NCBI GenBank assembly: GCA_964593405.1
Contig: CAZQIO010000004.1
Location: forward strand, 1-33,788
Source of the DNA: CAZQIO01 sp964593405
Lineage (GTDB): Bacteria > Patescibacteriota > Minisyncoccia > Minisyncoccales > GBS-2
Reading direction: 5' to 3'
DNA: 33,788 nucleotides
Positions 22,893 through 31,170 of this stretch are shown here, piece by piece (position 1 is the first letter of the stretch; each line of letters starts with the position of its first letter). The notes under the pieces were generated by a model. That model saw only the letters and a list, made by a program, of their open reading frames with translations. It was not told where the DNA came from and did not search any database. The translations under genes and the position numbers were made by a program.

Positions 22893-23618
22893 ATGATTCC
22901 TTTACCAAGAGCGCCAAAAATTACAAAAAAAGATAAAAATTGTGCTGTCTTTGAAATTGAAGCTTTATGGCCAGGTTATGGCACCACCATTGGCATTGCC
23001 CTAAGAAGAGTTTTGCTTTCTTCTTTGGAAGGAGCGGCAGTGACAGAAATGAAAATTAAAGGAGTTCCTCACGAGTTTACGACCTTGCCAGGAGTTTTGG
23101 AGGATGTGGTTACTATAATGCTAAACGTGAAACAATTACGATTCAAAATGATTGGCCAAGAACCCCAAAGAGCGGTTTTGAAAGTTAAGGGCGAAAGAGA
23201 GGTTGTTGGAGGAGACTTTCAATTACCTTCCCAATTGGAATTGGTAAATAAAAATTGCCACATTGCTACCTTAACTTCAAAAAAGGCAGAATTGGAAATG
23301 GAAATTTTAGTTGAAAAAGGAGTTGGTTATCGTTCAAGGGACGAAAGACGGAGAAAAGAAAAATTGGAAATTGGAACTATTCCCGTCGATGCCATTTTCT
23401 CCCCGGTCAAAAGAGTAGCAATGAGAGTTGAACCAATGAGAGTTGGAGAAAGAACGGATTTTGATAAATTGTTTTTAGAGATCGAAACAGATGGAACAAT
23501 CACTCCAGAAGAAGCATTCGTTCAGGCCTGCGATATTTTGATTGATCATTACAAGATGCTTAGAGAAAGCATCAGCCCAAAAGAACATGAGGAAAAGGAA
23601 AAAGGGGAAAAAACTTAG
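22893..23618 (+). CDS. rpoA: RNA polymerase subunit alpha, N-terminal domain only
   Basis: The 241-residue protein covers the alpha-NTD: GYGTTIGIALRRVLLSSLEG (dimerisation helix), VPHEFTTLPGVLEDVVTIML, KGVGYRSRDERR, IPVDAIFSPVKRVAMRVEPM and DFDKLFLEIETDGTITPEEA. The protein ends in a charged tail (PKEHEEKEKGEKT) just after helix 3 of the NTD. The alpha-CTD of about 80 residues, which binds UP elements and activators, is absent. rplQ begins inside the last 32 nt of rpoA, so no CTD-coding sequence remains downstream. The NTD alone suffices for core assembly in known systems. Confidence 0.95.
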   Translation: MIPLPRAPKITKKDKNCAVFEIEALWPGYGTTIGIALRRVLLSSLEGAAVTEMKIKGVPHEFTTLPGVLEDVVTIMLNVKQLRFKMIGQEPQRAVLKVKGEREVVGGDFQLPSQLELVNKNCHIATLTSKKAELEMEILVEKGVGYRSRDERRRKEKLEIGTIPVDAIFSPVKRVAMRVEPMRVGERTDFDKLFLEIETDGTITPEEAFVQACDILIDHYKMLRESISPKEHEEKEKGEKT

Positions 23619-23937
23619 TCGAAAAAGAGATCAAAGAAGAGCTTTGTTGAAAAGCTTGGCCAGAGAATTATTTTTAAGAGAAGCAATCAAAACTACAGAG
23701 GCCAAAGCCAAAGCTTTAAAGAGTTTTTGTGAAAAATTTATTGCCAGGGCAAAGAATGAAAATTTGACAAATTTGAGATATTTGCGAAGATTTTTTGATA
23801 GGGAAGTTGTGAAAAAACTTTTTAAAGAAATCGGACCGAGATACAAAGACAGAAATGGAGGGTTTGTGCAGATTTTAAAACTTGGTCAGAGAAGGTCAGA
23901 TGGAGCCAAAATGGCATTAGTGAGATTGGTAAAATAA
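23587..23937 (+). CDS. rplQ: 50S ribosomal protein L17
   Basis: The ATG at 23587 gives a 116-residue protein starting MRKRKKGKKLSRKRDQRRAL, as expected for L17 (MRHRxxGRKLxRxxxHR type). An earlier ATG at 23542 would add an unrelated rpoA-encoded stretch. TTEAKAKALKSFCEKFIARA and the ending RRSDGAKMALVRLV are conserved. L17 lies near the exit tunnel. It overlaps rpoA by 32 nt, which suggests translational coupling. Confidence 0.95.
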   Translation: MRKRKKGKKLSRKRDQRRALLKSLARELFLREAIKTTEAKAKALKSFCEKFIARAKNENLTNLRYLRRFFDREVVKKLFKEIGPRYKDRNGGFVQILKLGQRRSDGAKMALVRLVK

Positions 23938-23942
23938 CTATT

Positions 23943-24290
23943 ATGGAAAGAAAAACTCACATTATCGATGCAACAGGAAAAGTTTTGGGTAGGTTAGCTA
24001 GCGAAATTGCTGTTTTGCTTTTAGGTAAAAAAAACCCAAATTTTGACCCATCGAAAGACATGGGAGATATTGTTATTGTCAGAAATGTTGAGAAAATGAA
24101 AATTAGCGGGAAAAAATTGGAAAAGAAAAAATATTACAGACATTCTGGATACATTGGCGGGTTGAAAGAAATTCCAATGAAAAAAATTTTTAATGAAAAT
24201 CCAGCTGAACTTTTAAGATTAGCAGTTTATAGAATGTTGCCAAAAAATAGGTTGAGAAAAAGAATAATAAAGAGGTTAAAGTTTGAGTAA
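23943..24290 (+). CDS. rplM: 50S ribosomal protein L13, short
   Basis: The 115-residue protein shows HIIDATGKVLGRLASEIAVL, GDIVIVRNVEKMKISGKKLE, KKYYRHSGYIGGLKE and AVYRMLPKNRLRKRIIKRLK. It ends there, lacking the roughly 25-residue C-terminal segment (the HPHxAQQP region) of E. coli L13 (142 residues). L13 is an early-binding 50S protein. The usual partner rpsI (S9) does not follow; rpsG starts 9 nt later. Confidence 0.95.
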   Translation: MERKTHIIDATGKVLGRLASEIAVLLLGKKNPNFDPSKDMGDIVIVRNVEKMKISGKKLEKKKYYRHSGYIGGLKEIPMKKIFNENPAELLRLAVYRMLPKNRLRKRIIKRLKFE

Positions 24291-24299
24291 AGAAAATTT

Positions 24300-24770
24300 A
24301 TGGGGAGAAGAAAACATAGAGTTAAAAGGGAAATACCGCCAGATCCAAAATACAACAGCCAGCTGGTCTCAAAATTCATAAATTATGTGATGAAAGATGG
24401 GAAAAAAACCATAGCCAGAAAAATAGTCTATGGGGCTTTTGACATTATAAAGGAAAAAACCAAAAAAGATCCTTTGGAAATTTTCCAAAAAGCCATTGAA
24501 AACGCTTCCCCCTCTTTAGAAGTTAGAGCAACAAGAATTGGGGGAGCGACTTATCAAGTACCAAGAGAAGTGCCCCCAGAAAGAAAAGTTGCTTTAGCAA
24601 TGAAATGGATAATTCTTGGAGCAAGGATGAAGCGAGGAAAACCAATGAAAGAAAAATTAGCAGAAGAATTAATCGCCGCAGCCAACAACGAGGGTTTTGC
24701 TGTCAAAAAGAAAGAAGATCTCCACAAAATTGCAGAGGCAAACAAAGCCTTTGCCCATTTTGCTTGGTAA
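24300..24770 (+). CDS. rpsG: 30S ribosomal protein S7
   Basis: At 156 residues this is a full-length S7: PDPKYNSQLVSKFINYVMKD, VRATRIGGATYQVPREVPPE and AFAHFAW at the end. It organises the head of the 30S subunit and contacts the E-site tRNA. In the str operon rpsL (S12) normally precedes it; here rplM does. fusA starts 6 nt after the stop. Confidence 0.97.
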   Translation: MGRRKHRVKREIPPDPKYNSQLVSKFINYVMKDGKKTIARKIVYGAFDIIKEKTKKDPLEIFQKAIENASPSLEVRATRIGGATYQVPREVPPERKVALAMKWIILGARMKRGKPMKEKLAEELIAAANNEGFAVKKKEDLHKIAEANKAFAHFAW

Positions 24771-24776
24771 AAATCT

Positions 24777-26864
24777 ATGCCCAGAAAATACCCAATAGAA
24801 AGAGTAAGAAATATTGGATTTATTGCCCACATTTCAGCAGGTAAAACTACGACAACTACCTGCGTTTTGTATTACACAGGTAAAATTCACAAAATCGGAA
24901 CTTTAGAAAAAGGAACCACTCCCCTAGATTGGATGATTCAAGAGAGAGAAAGGGCAATGACAATTATGGCAGCGGCAACTTCTTGCTATTGGAAAGTTGA
25001 GGGGAAAGAATACGAAATCAACATTATCGACACCCCAGGCCACATTGACTTTACCGCCGAAGTTCAAAGATCTTTGAGGGTTTTGGATGGAGCGATTGTC
25101 GTTTTTGATGGTTCTGCTGGGGTTCAATCTCAGTCAGAAACTGTCTGGCACCAGGCAAACAACTTTTCAGTTCCAAGAATTTGTTTTGTCAACAAAATGG
25201 ACAAAATCGGTGCTGACTTTCAAATGAATTTAGAATCAATCTGGCAAAGGTTAACTCCGAATGCTTTGCCTTTGCAATTGCCAATTGGAAAAGAAGAAAA
25301 TTTTGAAGGTTTGGTGGATTTGATTGAAATGAAGGCATTAAAGTTTGAGGGAAAAGAGGGAGAAATAAGAAGGGAACTTGAAATTCCAAAAGAAATGTTA
25401 CCCTTAGCTAAAGAGTGGAGAGAAAAACTTTTGGAAAAAATTGCCACAGAGGATGATGCCCTTTTGGAAAAATATCTTTCTGGAAAAGAAATTTTGCCAC
25501 AAGATATTAGGAGGGCAATCAGAAAGGCAACAATTTCTTGTAAATTTTTCCCGGTCTTTTTCGGTTCCCTTTTCAAAAGAATTGGGGTTTTGCCACTTTT
25601 GGATGCAATCTGTTGGTACCTTCCCAGTCCGATAGATTTGCCACCTGTAAAAGGAACAGACCCAAGAACTGGAGAAATTGTCGAAAGAAAACCCCTAGAA
25701 ACAGAACCCTTTTGTGCCTTAGCTTTTAAAATTCAGGCCGACCCTTACGTTGGAACTCTAACTTTCTTTAGAGTTTATTCTGGGAATTTAAAAAAGGGAT
25801 CTTATGTTTTAAACACAACGACAGGGGAAAAAGAGAGAATTGGAAGAATCTTGAGAATGCACGCCGACAAAAGGGAGGAAGTTGAAGAAGCTTTTGCCGG
25901 AGATATTTTGGCCACCGTTGGTTTGAAAAACACCCTAACCGGGCACACCCTTTGCGATGAAAAATATCCAATCGTTTTAGAAAAGCCAACCTTTCCAGAG
26001 CCTGTCATTTCTGCAAAAATTGAACCAAAAACAAAGAAAGATCAAGAAAGATTGAGCCAGGCCTTAAAAAAGCTTTCAGACGAAGATCCAACCTTTAAAA
26101 CAAGATACGATTCAGAGACTGGAGAGCTAATAATTTCTGGGATGGGGGAGTTGCATTTGGAAATTATTGCTGATAGATTAAAGAGAGAATTTAACGTTGA
26201 AGGAAAACTTGGCAAGCCACAGGTAGCTTACAAAGAAACAATAAAAGGAACGGCCGAAGCTGAAGGAAAATACATCAGACAATCTGGCGGAAGGGGACAG
26301 TACGGTCATGTGGTAATCAAAATTGAACCAAAAAAGAGGGGAGAAGGTTTTGAATTTGTCGACGCAATTAAAGGAGGGATAATTCCTAAAGAATTCATTC
26401 CGGCTGTTGAAAAAGGAGTCAAAGAGGCAATGGAAAAAGGAGTGTTGGCAGGATATCCGCTCGTTGATTTGAAAGTAACTTTGTTTGACGGTTCTTTTCA
26501 TGAAGTTGATTCTTCAGAGCTTGCTTTTAAAATTGCTGGGGCAATTGCTCTTCAAGAAGCAGCAAAGAAAGCAAACCCAACCTTACTGGAGCCGATAATG
26601 AAAGTGGAAGTGGTTACTCCTCAAGAATATTTTGGCGATGTTATTGCCGATCTTTCCAAAAGAAGAGGAAAAATTGAAGAAACAATAGATAGAATGCAAA
26701 CAAAAATAATTTTAGCCAAAGTTCCTTTAGCAGAAATGTTTGGCTATGCTACCGATTTGCGTTCCTTGACAAAGGGAAGAGCATCCTTTACAATGGAATT
26801 TGACAGTTACGAAGAAGTCCCACCGCATATTCAAAAAGAAATTATTGAAGGAAAAAGAAAATAA
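24777..26864 (+). CDS. fusA: Elongation factor G with altered P-loop
   Basis: The 695 residues cover all five EF-G domains. The GTPase catalyses ribosome translocation. Switch II DTPGHIDFTAEVQRSLRVLD, NKMDK and the later domains (GELHLEIIADRLKREF, RQSGGRGQYGHVVIKIEP, EPIMKVEVVTPQEYFGDVIA) are conventional. The P-loop reads AHISAGKTTTT with Ser20, where EF-G normally has Asp (AHIDAGKTT). Switch I reads QERERAMTIMAAAT, with Ala60 and Met61 for the usual Gly-Ile; the Mg-coordinating Thr62 is kept. The substitution parallels that in EF-Tu two genes on. The reading frame is intact and domain IV is normal, so this is probably the working EF-G. Confidence 0.96.
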   Translation: MPRKYPIERVRNIGFIAHISAGKTTTTTCVLYYTGKIHKIGTLEKGTTPLDWMIQERERAMTIMAAATSCYWKVEGKEYEINIIDTPGHIDFTAEVQRSLRVLDGAIVVFDGSAGVQSQSETVWHQANNFSVPRICFVNKMDKIGADFQMNLESIWQRLTPNALPLQLPIGKEENFEGLVDLIEMKALKFEGKEGEIRRELEIPKEMLPLAKEWREKLLEKIATEDDALLEKYLSGKEILPQDIRRAIRKATISCKFFPVFFGSLFKRIGVLPLLDAICWYLPSPIDLPPVKGTDPRTGEIVERKPLETEPFCALAFKIQADPYVGTLTFFRVYSGNLKKGSYVLNTTTGEKERIGRILRMHADKREEVEEAFAGDILATVGLKNTLTGHTLCDEKYPIVLEKPTFPEPVISAKIEPKTKKDQERLSQALKKLSDEDPTFKTRYDSETGELIISGMGELHLEIIADRLKREFNVEGKLGKPQVAYKETIKGTAEAEGKYIRQSGGRGQYGHVVIKIEPKKRGEGFEFVDAIKGGIIPKEFIPAVEKGVKEAMEKGVLAGYPLVDLKVTLFDGSFHEVDSSELAFKIAGAIALQEAAKKANPTLLEPIMKVEVVTPQEYFGDVIADLSKRRGKIEETIDRMQTKIILAKVPLAEMFGYATDLRSLTKGRASFTMEFDSYEEVPPHIQKEIIEGKRK

Positions 26865-26914
26865 AGTTAAAATTTTTTTTATTAAAGGTCAAAAAAACAA
26901 AAAAATAAAAACTT

Positions 26915-28114
26915 ATGGCAGAAAAAGAAAAATTCGTAAGAACAAAACCCCACTTGAACATTGGGACAATCGGCCACGTTGCCCATGGAAAAAGCACAAC
27001 TACCGCTGCTATCACTCATGTTTTAAGGTTGAAAGGTTTGGCTTCTCAAGAGGTTTCCGTTGAGGATTTGAATGCAGCACCAGAAGAAAAGGCCAGGGGA
27101 TTAACAATAATGGTTTCTCACGTCGAATATGAAACCGAAAAAAGACATTACGCTCATATCGATTGTCCTGGTCACGCAGACTATGTCAAAAATATGATTA
27201 CGGGCGCTGCCCAAATGGATGGAGCAATCCTGGTCGTTTCAGCAGTCGACGGAGTAATGCCCCAAACAAGAGAACACGTTTTGTTGGCAAAACAAGTTGG
27301 AATTCCAGCGATTGTAGTTTTTATCAACAAATGCGATGCGGTTGACTCTCCGGAGTTGATCAGTTTGGTTGAAAGTGAAGTAAGAGAACTTTTGAAAAAG
27401 TATGACTATCCAGGGGACGAAGTACCGGTAATTAAAGGTTCGGCCCTTAAAGCTTTGGAGGCAAAATCGCTGGATGATCCGGCGGTCAAACCAATTTTGG
27501 AGTTGGTGGAAGCCGTCGATTCTTATATTCCAGAGCCAAAGAGAGAAATTGAGAAACCGTTTTTGATGCCAATTGAAGACGTCCATTTGATTACCGGGAG
27601 AGGAACAGTAGTGACTGGGAGAATTGAAAGAGGAGTAATTCATCCTAATGAAGAAGTAGAAATAGTAGGACTCAGACCAACCATCAAAACAACTGTCGTG
27701 TCGATTGAAATGTTCAGAAAAGTTCTTGACGAGGGAAGGGCGGGAGATAATGTTGGAATCTTGTTGAGAGGGATAAAAAGAGAAGATGTTGAAAGGGGAC
27801 AAGTTTTAGCAAAGCCAGGAAGCATCACTCCCCACACAGAATTTGAAGCCCAGGTTTATGTTTTGACAAAGGAAGAAGGAGGAAGGCACACTCCATTTTT
27901 TTCTGGCTACAAACCCCAATTTTACTTTAGAACTGCCGATGTAACTGGAGAAGTGACATTGCCAGAAGGAACAGAAATGGTTATGCCGGGAGATACTGTT
28001 AATTTAAAAATTAAATTGATCGCTCCGGTGGCATTGGAAGAAAAACAAAGTTTTGCTATTAGAGAAGGTGGAAAAACAATTGGGGCTGGAATAGTTACAA
28101 AAATTATCAAATAA
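26915..28114 (+). CDS. tuf: Elongation factor Tu with altered P-loop
   Basis: This 399-residue GTPase delivers aminoacyl-tRNA to the ribosome. The three domains are complete: switch II DCPGHADYVKNMITGAAQMD, NKCD, SALKALEA, domain II TGRGTVVTGRIERGVI and domain III GGRHTPFFSGYKPQFYFRTA. The P-loop reads GHVAHGKSTTTAAI, so the near-universal Asp (Asp21 in E. coli) is Ala23 and GKT is GKS. Switch I reads EEKARGLTIMVSHVEYET instead of the common RGITINTSHVEY; the Mg-coordinating Thr64 is kept. No other tuf is in the window. It follows fusA by 50 nt, a stretch of A/T-rich sequence in which I see no clear promoter. Confidence 0.97.
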   Translation: MAEKEKFVRTKPHLNIGTIGHVAHGKSTTTAAITHVLRLKGLASQEVSVEDLNAAPEEKARGLTIMVSHVEYETEKRHYAHIDCPGHADYVKNMITGAAQMDGAILVVSAVDGVMPQTREHVLLAKQVGIPAIVVFINKCDAVDSPELISLVESEVRELLKKYDYPGDEVPVIKGSALKALEAKSLDDPAVKPILELVEAVDSYIPEPKREIEKPFLMPIEDVHLITGRGTVVTGRIERGVIHPNEEVEIVGLRPTIKTTVVSIEMFRKVLDEGRAGDNVGILLRGIKREDVERGQVLAKPGSITPHTEFEAQVYVLTKEEGGRHTPFFSGYKPQFYFRTADVTGEVTLPEGTEMVMPGDTVNLKIKLIAPVALEEKQSFAIREGGKTIGAGIVTKIIK

Positions 28115-28117
28115 GCA

Positions 28118-28447
28118 ATGGAAAGGCAAAAAGAAGAAGTCAAAAAACCAAAAATTAGAATAAAATTAAAAGCTTACGACCACAAAGTTATCGATGCTTC
28201 GGCAAGACAGATAATTGAAATCATTGAAAGATACGGAGGTCAGGTTAAAGGACCAATCCCTCTGCCTACCGAAATTCATCGCTACACTGTCAATCGAGAT
28301 GCATTTGTTCATAAAGACTCTCGAGAGCAGTTTGAAATTAGGATTCACAAAAGATTGATCGAGGTTGAAGGTTTAACCCAAAGAATGATTGACGCTTTGC
28401 AAAACCTTGCTTTGCCAGCAGGGGTCGATATTGAAATTAAGATGTAA
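28118..28447 (+). CDS. rpsJ: 30S ribosomal protein S10
   Basis: The 109 residues include KIRIKLKAYDHKVIDASARQ, KGPIPLPTEIHRYTVNRDAF and QFEIRIHKRLIEVEG, the standard S10 pattern. S10 is in the 30S head and is also NusE in antitermination. It begins 3 nt after tuf. Downstream lies a 59-nt gap with a strong hairpin, unlike the tight spacing elsewhere, so rpsJ may end one transcript. Confidence 0.97.
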   Translation: MERQKEEVKKPKIRIKLKAYDHKVIDASARQIIEIIERYGGQVKGPIPLPTEIHRYTVNRDAFVHKDSREQFEIRIHKRLIEVEGLTQRMIDALQNLALPAGVDIEIKM

Positions 28448-28453
28448 TTTTAG

Positions 28454-28496
28454 CGGGCATTAACCTGAAAAATGTCGGGTTAATCCCGACATTTTT
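28454..28496 (+). terminator. Intrinsic terminator with an overlapping alternative hairpin (possible attenuator of the rplC run)
   Basis: AAAAATGTCGGG (28468-28479), loop TTAAT and CCCGACATTTTT (28485-28496) make a perfect 12-bp stem ending in a T run: a typical intrinsic terminator. The upstream segment CGGGCATTAACCTGA (28454-28468) can pair instead with TCGGGTTAATCCCG (28475-28488), leaving a 6-nt loop, one bulged C and one G-U pair. Both structures use 28475-28488, so they exclude each other. The gap lies between rpsJ and rplC. This resembles a terminator/antiterminator switch, but a plain terminator is the simpler reading. Confidence 0.65.
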
Positions 28497-28506
28497 GTTT
28501 AAAACC

Positions 28507-29112
28507 ATGAAATTTATATTAGGAAAAAAAATCAGAATGACTCAAGTTTTCAAAGAAGATGGAGAAGTTGTGCCTGTGACCGAAGTTTTGGCAGGACCAT
28601 GTTTTGTTACTCAAATTAAAACTAAAGAAAAAGATGGTTATGAAGCTATCCAAATTGGTTTTGAAAAATTGAAAGAAAAAAAAATTACAAAGTCAAAAAG
28701 AAAAAAACCGTTTAGGTATTTGAAAGAATTTCGGGGGAAAACTCTGAAAATTGAAGATTTCAAAGTTGGCCAAGAAATTAATGTTTCTGTTTTCAAAGAG
28801 GGAGATTTAGTGACAGTTTCTGGAATTTCAAAAGGAAAAGGATTTGCCGGAGGAGTGAAAAGATGGGGGTTTGCTGGAAGACCGGCAACTCATGGAACAA
28901 AGCACGAAGAAAGGACGATAGGGTCTGCAGGCTCTTCAACTCCTTCAAGAGTTATTAAAGGCAAAAAAATGCCAGGACATGCTGGGCAAAAAAGAGTGAC
29001 GATTAAAAATTTAGAAATTGTCAAAGTAGATCCAGAAAAAAATTTGTTATACATTAAAGGTTCAGTCCCGGGATCCAGGGGGACATTACTTGAAATTAAA
29101 ACAGAAAAATAA
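28507..29112 (+). CDS. rplC: 50S ribosomal protein L3
   Basis: The ATG at 28507 starts MKFILGKKIRMTQVFKEDGE; a further-upstream TTG would lie inside the terminator hairpin. At 201 residues it has the L3 core: GKGFAGGVKRWGFAGRPATH, GSAGSSTPSRVIKGKKMPGH and GSVPGSRGTLLEIK. L3 is one of the first proteins to bind 23S rRNA and reaches the peptidyl transferase centre. It is the first gene after the rpsJ hairpin, and rplD starts 1 nt after its stop. Confidence 0.96.
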   Translation: MKFILGKKIRMTQVFKEDGEVVPVTEVLAGPCFVTQIKTKEKDGYEAIQIGFEKLKEKKITKSKRKKPFRYLKEFRGKTLKIEDFKVGQEINVSVFKEGDLVTVSGISKGKGFAGGVKRWGFAGRPATHGTKHEERTIGSAGSSTPSRVIKGKKMPGHAGQKRVTIKNLEIVKVDPEKNLLYIKGSVPGSRGTLLEIKTEK

Positions 29113-29113
29113 A

Positions 29114-29758
29114 ATGGAATACGAAGTTTACAACCAAGATGGAAATTTAGTTGAGAAAATTGAGCTACCAAAAGAGATTTTTGAAGTCAAATTTAATCCA
29201 GATTTGGTTTGGCAAGTGACAGTTTCTCAGATGGCAAACAAAAGAGCCCCAATTGCTCACACAAAAACGAGAAAAGAGGTTTCAGGTTCTGGAAGGAAAA
29301 TTTGGCCCCAAAAACACATGGGAAGGGCAAGGCACGGCGACATTAGGGCTCCGATTTTTAGGCACGGAGGAGTAGCTCACGGTCCAAGGAAAGAAAGGAT
29401 TTTAAAAAAGCGGGTTCCAAAGAAAATGAAAAGAAAGGCCCTTTTGATGGTTTTATCTCAAAAAGCAAAGGATAAAGAATTGATTTTGCTTGACGATTTA
29501 AAATTGGAAAAACCAAAGACAAAACTTTTTGCAAAAATTTTAAAAAATTTGAGAGAAAAAATTGAAAATTTCAAAAGAGGAAGCGTTTTAGTGGCAATAC
29601 CACAAAAAGATGAAAGTTTGATTTTGGCAGCTAGGAATTTACCAAAAGTTTCAATAATGGAAGCTAGGAATTTGAATTGTCTTGAAATTTTAAATCACAA
29701 ATTTTTGCTAATGCCAAAAAAGTCGATTGAAAAAATAAAAGAAACGTTTTTAAAATGA
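29114..29758 (+). CDS. rplD: 50S ribosomal protein L4
   Basis: The ATG at 29114 gives 214 residues starting MEYEVYNQDGNLVEKIELPK. Conserved parts are TKTRKEVSGSGRKIWPQKHM, GRARHGDIRAPIFRHGGVAH and the C-terminal Rossmann-like part. The RARHGxxRxPxxxxGGxxHGP loop reaches into the exit tunnel. In E. coli L4 represses its own S10 operon through the leader; a hairpin switch lies just upstream of rplC here, but any regulatory link is inference. It overlaps rplW by 4 nt (ATGA). Confidence 0.96.
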   Translation: MEYEVYNQDGNLVEKIELPKEIFEVKFNPDLVWQVTVSQMANKRAPIAHTKTRKEVSGSGRKIWPQKHMGRARHGDIRAPIFRHGGVAHGPRKERILKKRVPKKMKRKALLMVLSQKAKDKELILLDDLKLEKPKTKLFAKILKNLREKIENFKRGSVLVAIPQKDESLILAARNLPKVSIMEARNLNCLEILNHKFLLMPKKSIEKIKETFLK

Positions 29759-30027
29759 GAGAAATAATCAAAAGGCCAATTTTAACAGAAAAAGCAAAAG
29801 AGCTCGCAAAATTGGGGCAATACACTTTTGAAGTTGAAAAAGATGTGACAAAATCTGAAATTAAAAGGAAAATTGAAGAAACTTTTGGAGTTGAGGTTGA
29901 AAAAGTGAGGATAATTAAGGTTCCATCAAAAAAAAGAGTTTTTAGGGGTTTTTTGGGAGAAAAAAAAGGATACAAAAAGGCAATCGTTAAATTGAAAAAG
30001 GGACAAAAAATAGAAATTTTTGAATAA
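29755..30027 (+). CDS. rplW: 50S ribosomal protein L23
   Basis: The 90-residue protein starts MREIIKRPILTEKAKELAKL and contains YTFEVEKDVTKSEIKRKIEE, FGVEVEKVRI and KKAIVKLKKGQKIEIFE. L23 lies at the tunnel exit and docks SRP and trigger factor. Length and order (rplD-rplW-rplB) are standard. The stop is 1 nt from the rplB ATG. Confidence 0.96.
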   Translation: MREIIKRPILTEKAKELAKLGQYTFEVEKDVTKSEIKRKIEETFGVEVEKVRIIKVPSKKRVFRGFLGEKKGYKKAIVKLKKGQKIEIFE

Positions 30028-30028
30028 T

Positions 30029-30814
30029 ATGTTAACAAAGGAAATAAAAAAAATCATAACAAAAAAAGAGCCAGAGAAAAAACTTTTGGCCCCAAAAAAG
30101 AAAAAGGCTGGAAGATCAACCCAGACAGGCCAAATTACTGTCAGGCACAGAGGTGGTGGAGTAAAAAGGCTTTATCGAATTGTTGATTTTGGCCAAGAAA
30201 AAATTGGAATTCCTGGAAAAGTTTTAGCAATAGAGTACGACCCAAACAGAACTGCTCTTTTGGCTTTGGTTGAATATGAAGATGGGGACAAGCGTTATGT
30301 TTTGGCCCCCCACGGAATAAAAGTCGGGGAAGAAATAATTTGTGCTGAAAAGGCAGAAATTAAAATCGGAAACAGAATGAAACTAAAGAATATTCCCATT
30401 GGAACTCAGGTTTTCAATGTTGAGTTAATTCCTGGAAAGGGTGGAAAAATTGTCAGAGCGGCTGGAACCTCTGCCAAAGTTTTGGGCCAAGAAGGAGAAT
30501 ACACAATTTTGGAATTGCCATCTAAGGAAAAGAGAAAGGTTTTTTCTGAATGCTTTGCAACAATAGGTCAAGTTTCCCACCCAGATCACAAATACGAAGA
30601 TATTGGAAAGGCAGGAAGAGTAAGATTGAAAGGTTGGAGGCCAACTGTTAGAGGAAAGGCAATGAACCCAGTAGATCATCCACATGGTGGGGGGAAAGGA
30701 AAGGCTCCAATTGGCATGCCCTATCCAAAAACTCCTTGGGGAAAGCCGGCAAAATTTGTCAAAACAAGAAAGAAAAAATGGACAGACAAATTGATAATTG
30801 AAAGGGCAAAATAA
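30029..30814 (+). CDS. rplB: 50S ribosomal protein L2
   Basis: The ATG at 30029 gives 261 residues; an upstream TTG at 30020 would overlap rplW and lacks support. GRSTQTGQITVRHRGGGVKR, IEYDPNRTALLALVEYEDGD, KYILAP-like YVLAPHGIKVG, and the C-terminal GRPTVRG-like GWRPTVRGKAMNPVDHPHGG are present, including the histidine-rich loop near the peptidyl transferase centre. The N-terminus is a little shorter than in E. coli (273 residues). Confidence 0.97.
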   Translation: MLTKEIKKIITKKEPEKKLLAPKKKKAGRSTQTGQITVRHRGGGVKRLYRIVDFGQEKIGIPGKVLAIEYDPNRTALLALVEYEDGDKRYVLAPHGIKVGEEIICAEKAEIKIGNRMKLKNIPIGTQVFNVELIPGKGGKIVRAAGTSAKVLGQEGEYTILELPSKEKRKVFSECFATIGQVSHPDHKYEDIGKAGRVRLKGWRPTVRGKAMNPVDHPHGGGKGKAPIGMPYPKTPWGKPAKFVKTRKKKWTDKLIIERAK

Positions 30815-30815
30815 C

Positions 30816-31154
30816 ATGCCAAGATCACTAAAAAAAGGTCCATACGTTGATCAAAAACTTTTAAAAAAGGTTTTAAAGTTGAAAGCAGAAAAGAAAGATA
30901 CACCGATTAAGACTTGGGCCAGAGATTGCACAATAATTCCAGAGTTTGTTGGAATAACCTTTTTAGTCCACAACGGAAGGGATTTTATTCCAGTTAAAGT
31001 CAGAGAAGAAATGGTTGGCCACAAGCTCGGAGAGTTTGCTCCAACAACGAAGTTTGTTAGACACGGTGGAAGAATGCAAAGAGAATTGGAAGCAAAAGAG
31101 AAAGCAAAAATGGCAGAAAAATTGAAAGAGGAAAAAGAAAAAGGTCAACAATGA
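30816..31154 (+). CDS. rpsS: 30S ribosomal protein S19
   Basis: The ATG at 30816 gives 112 residues starting MPRSLKKGPYVDQKLLKKVL. IKTWARDCTIIPEFVGITFL, HNGRDFIPVKVREEMVGHKL and GEFAPTTKFVRHGG are standard. A Lys/Glu-rich tail of about 25 residues extends beyond the usual 92-residue form. S19 sits in the 30S head beside S13. An upstream TTG-type start at 30798 lies in rplB and is rejected. Confidence 0.96.
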   Translation: MPRSLKKGPYVDQKLLKKVLKLKAEKKDTPIKTWARDCTIIPEFVGITFLVHNGRDFIPVKVREEMVGHKLGEFAPTTKFVRHGGRMQRELEAKEKAKMAEKLKEEKEKGQQ

Positions 31155-31170
31155 AGCGTAATGAACACGT

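Noticed and set aside
23542..23586. Upstream ATG start for rplQ
   Set aside because: The extra 15 residues come from rpoA in another frame and match nothing in L17; MRKRKKGKKL at 23587 is the normal start.
30425..30817. 130-codon minus-strand frame opposite rplB
   Set aside because: The + strand encodes a clearly conserved L2; the opposite frame has no signal of its own.
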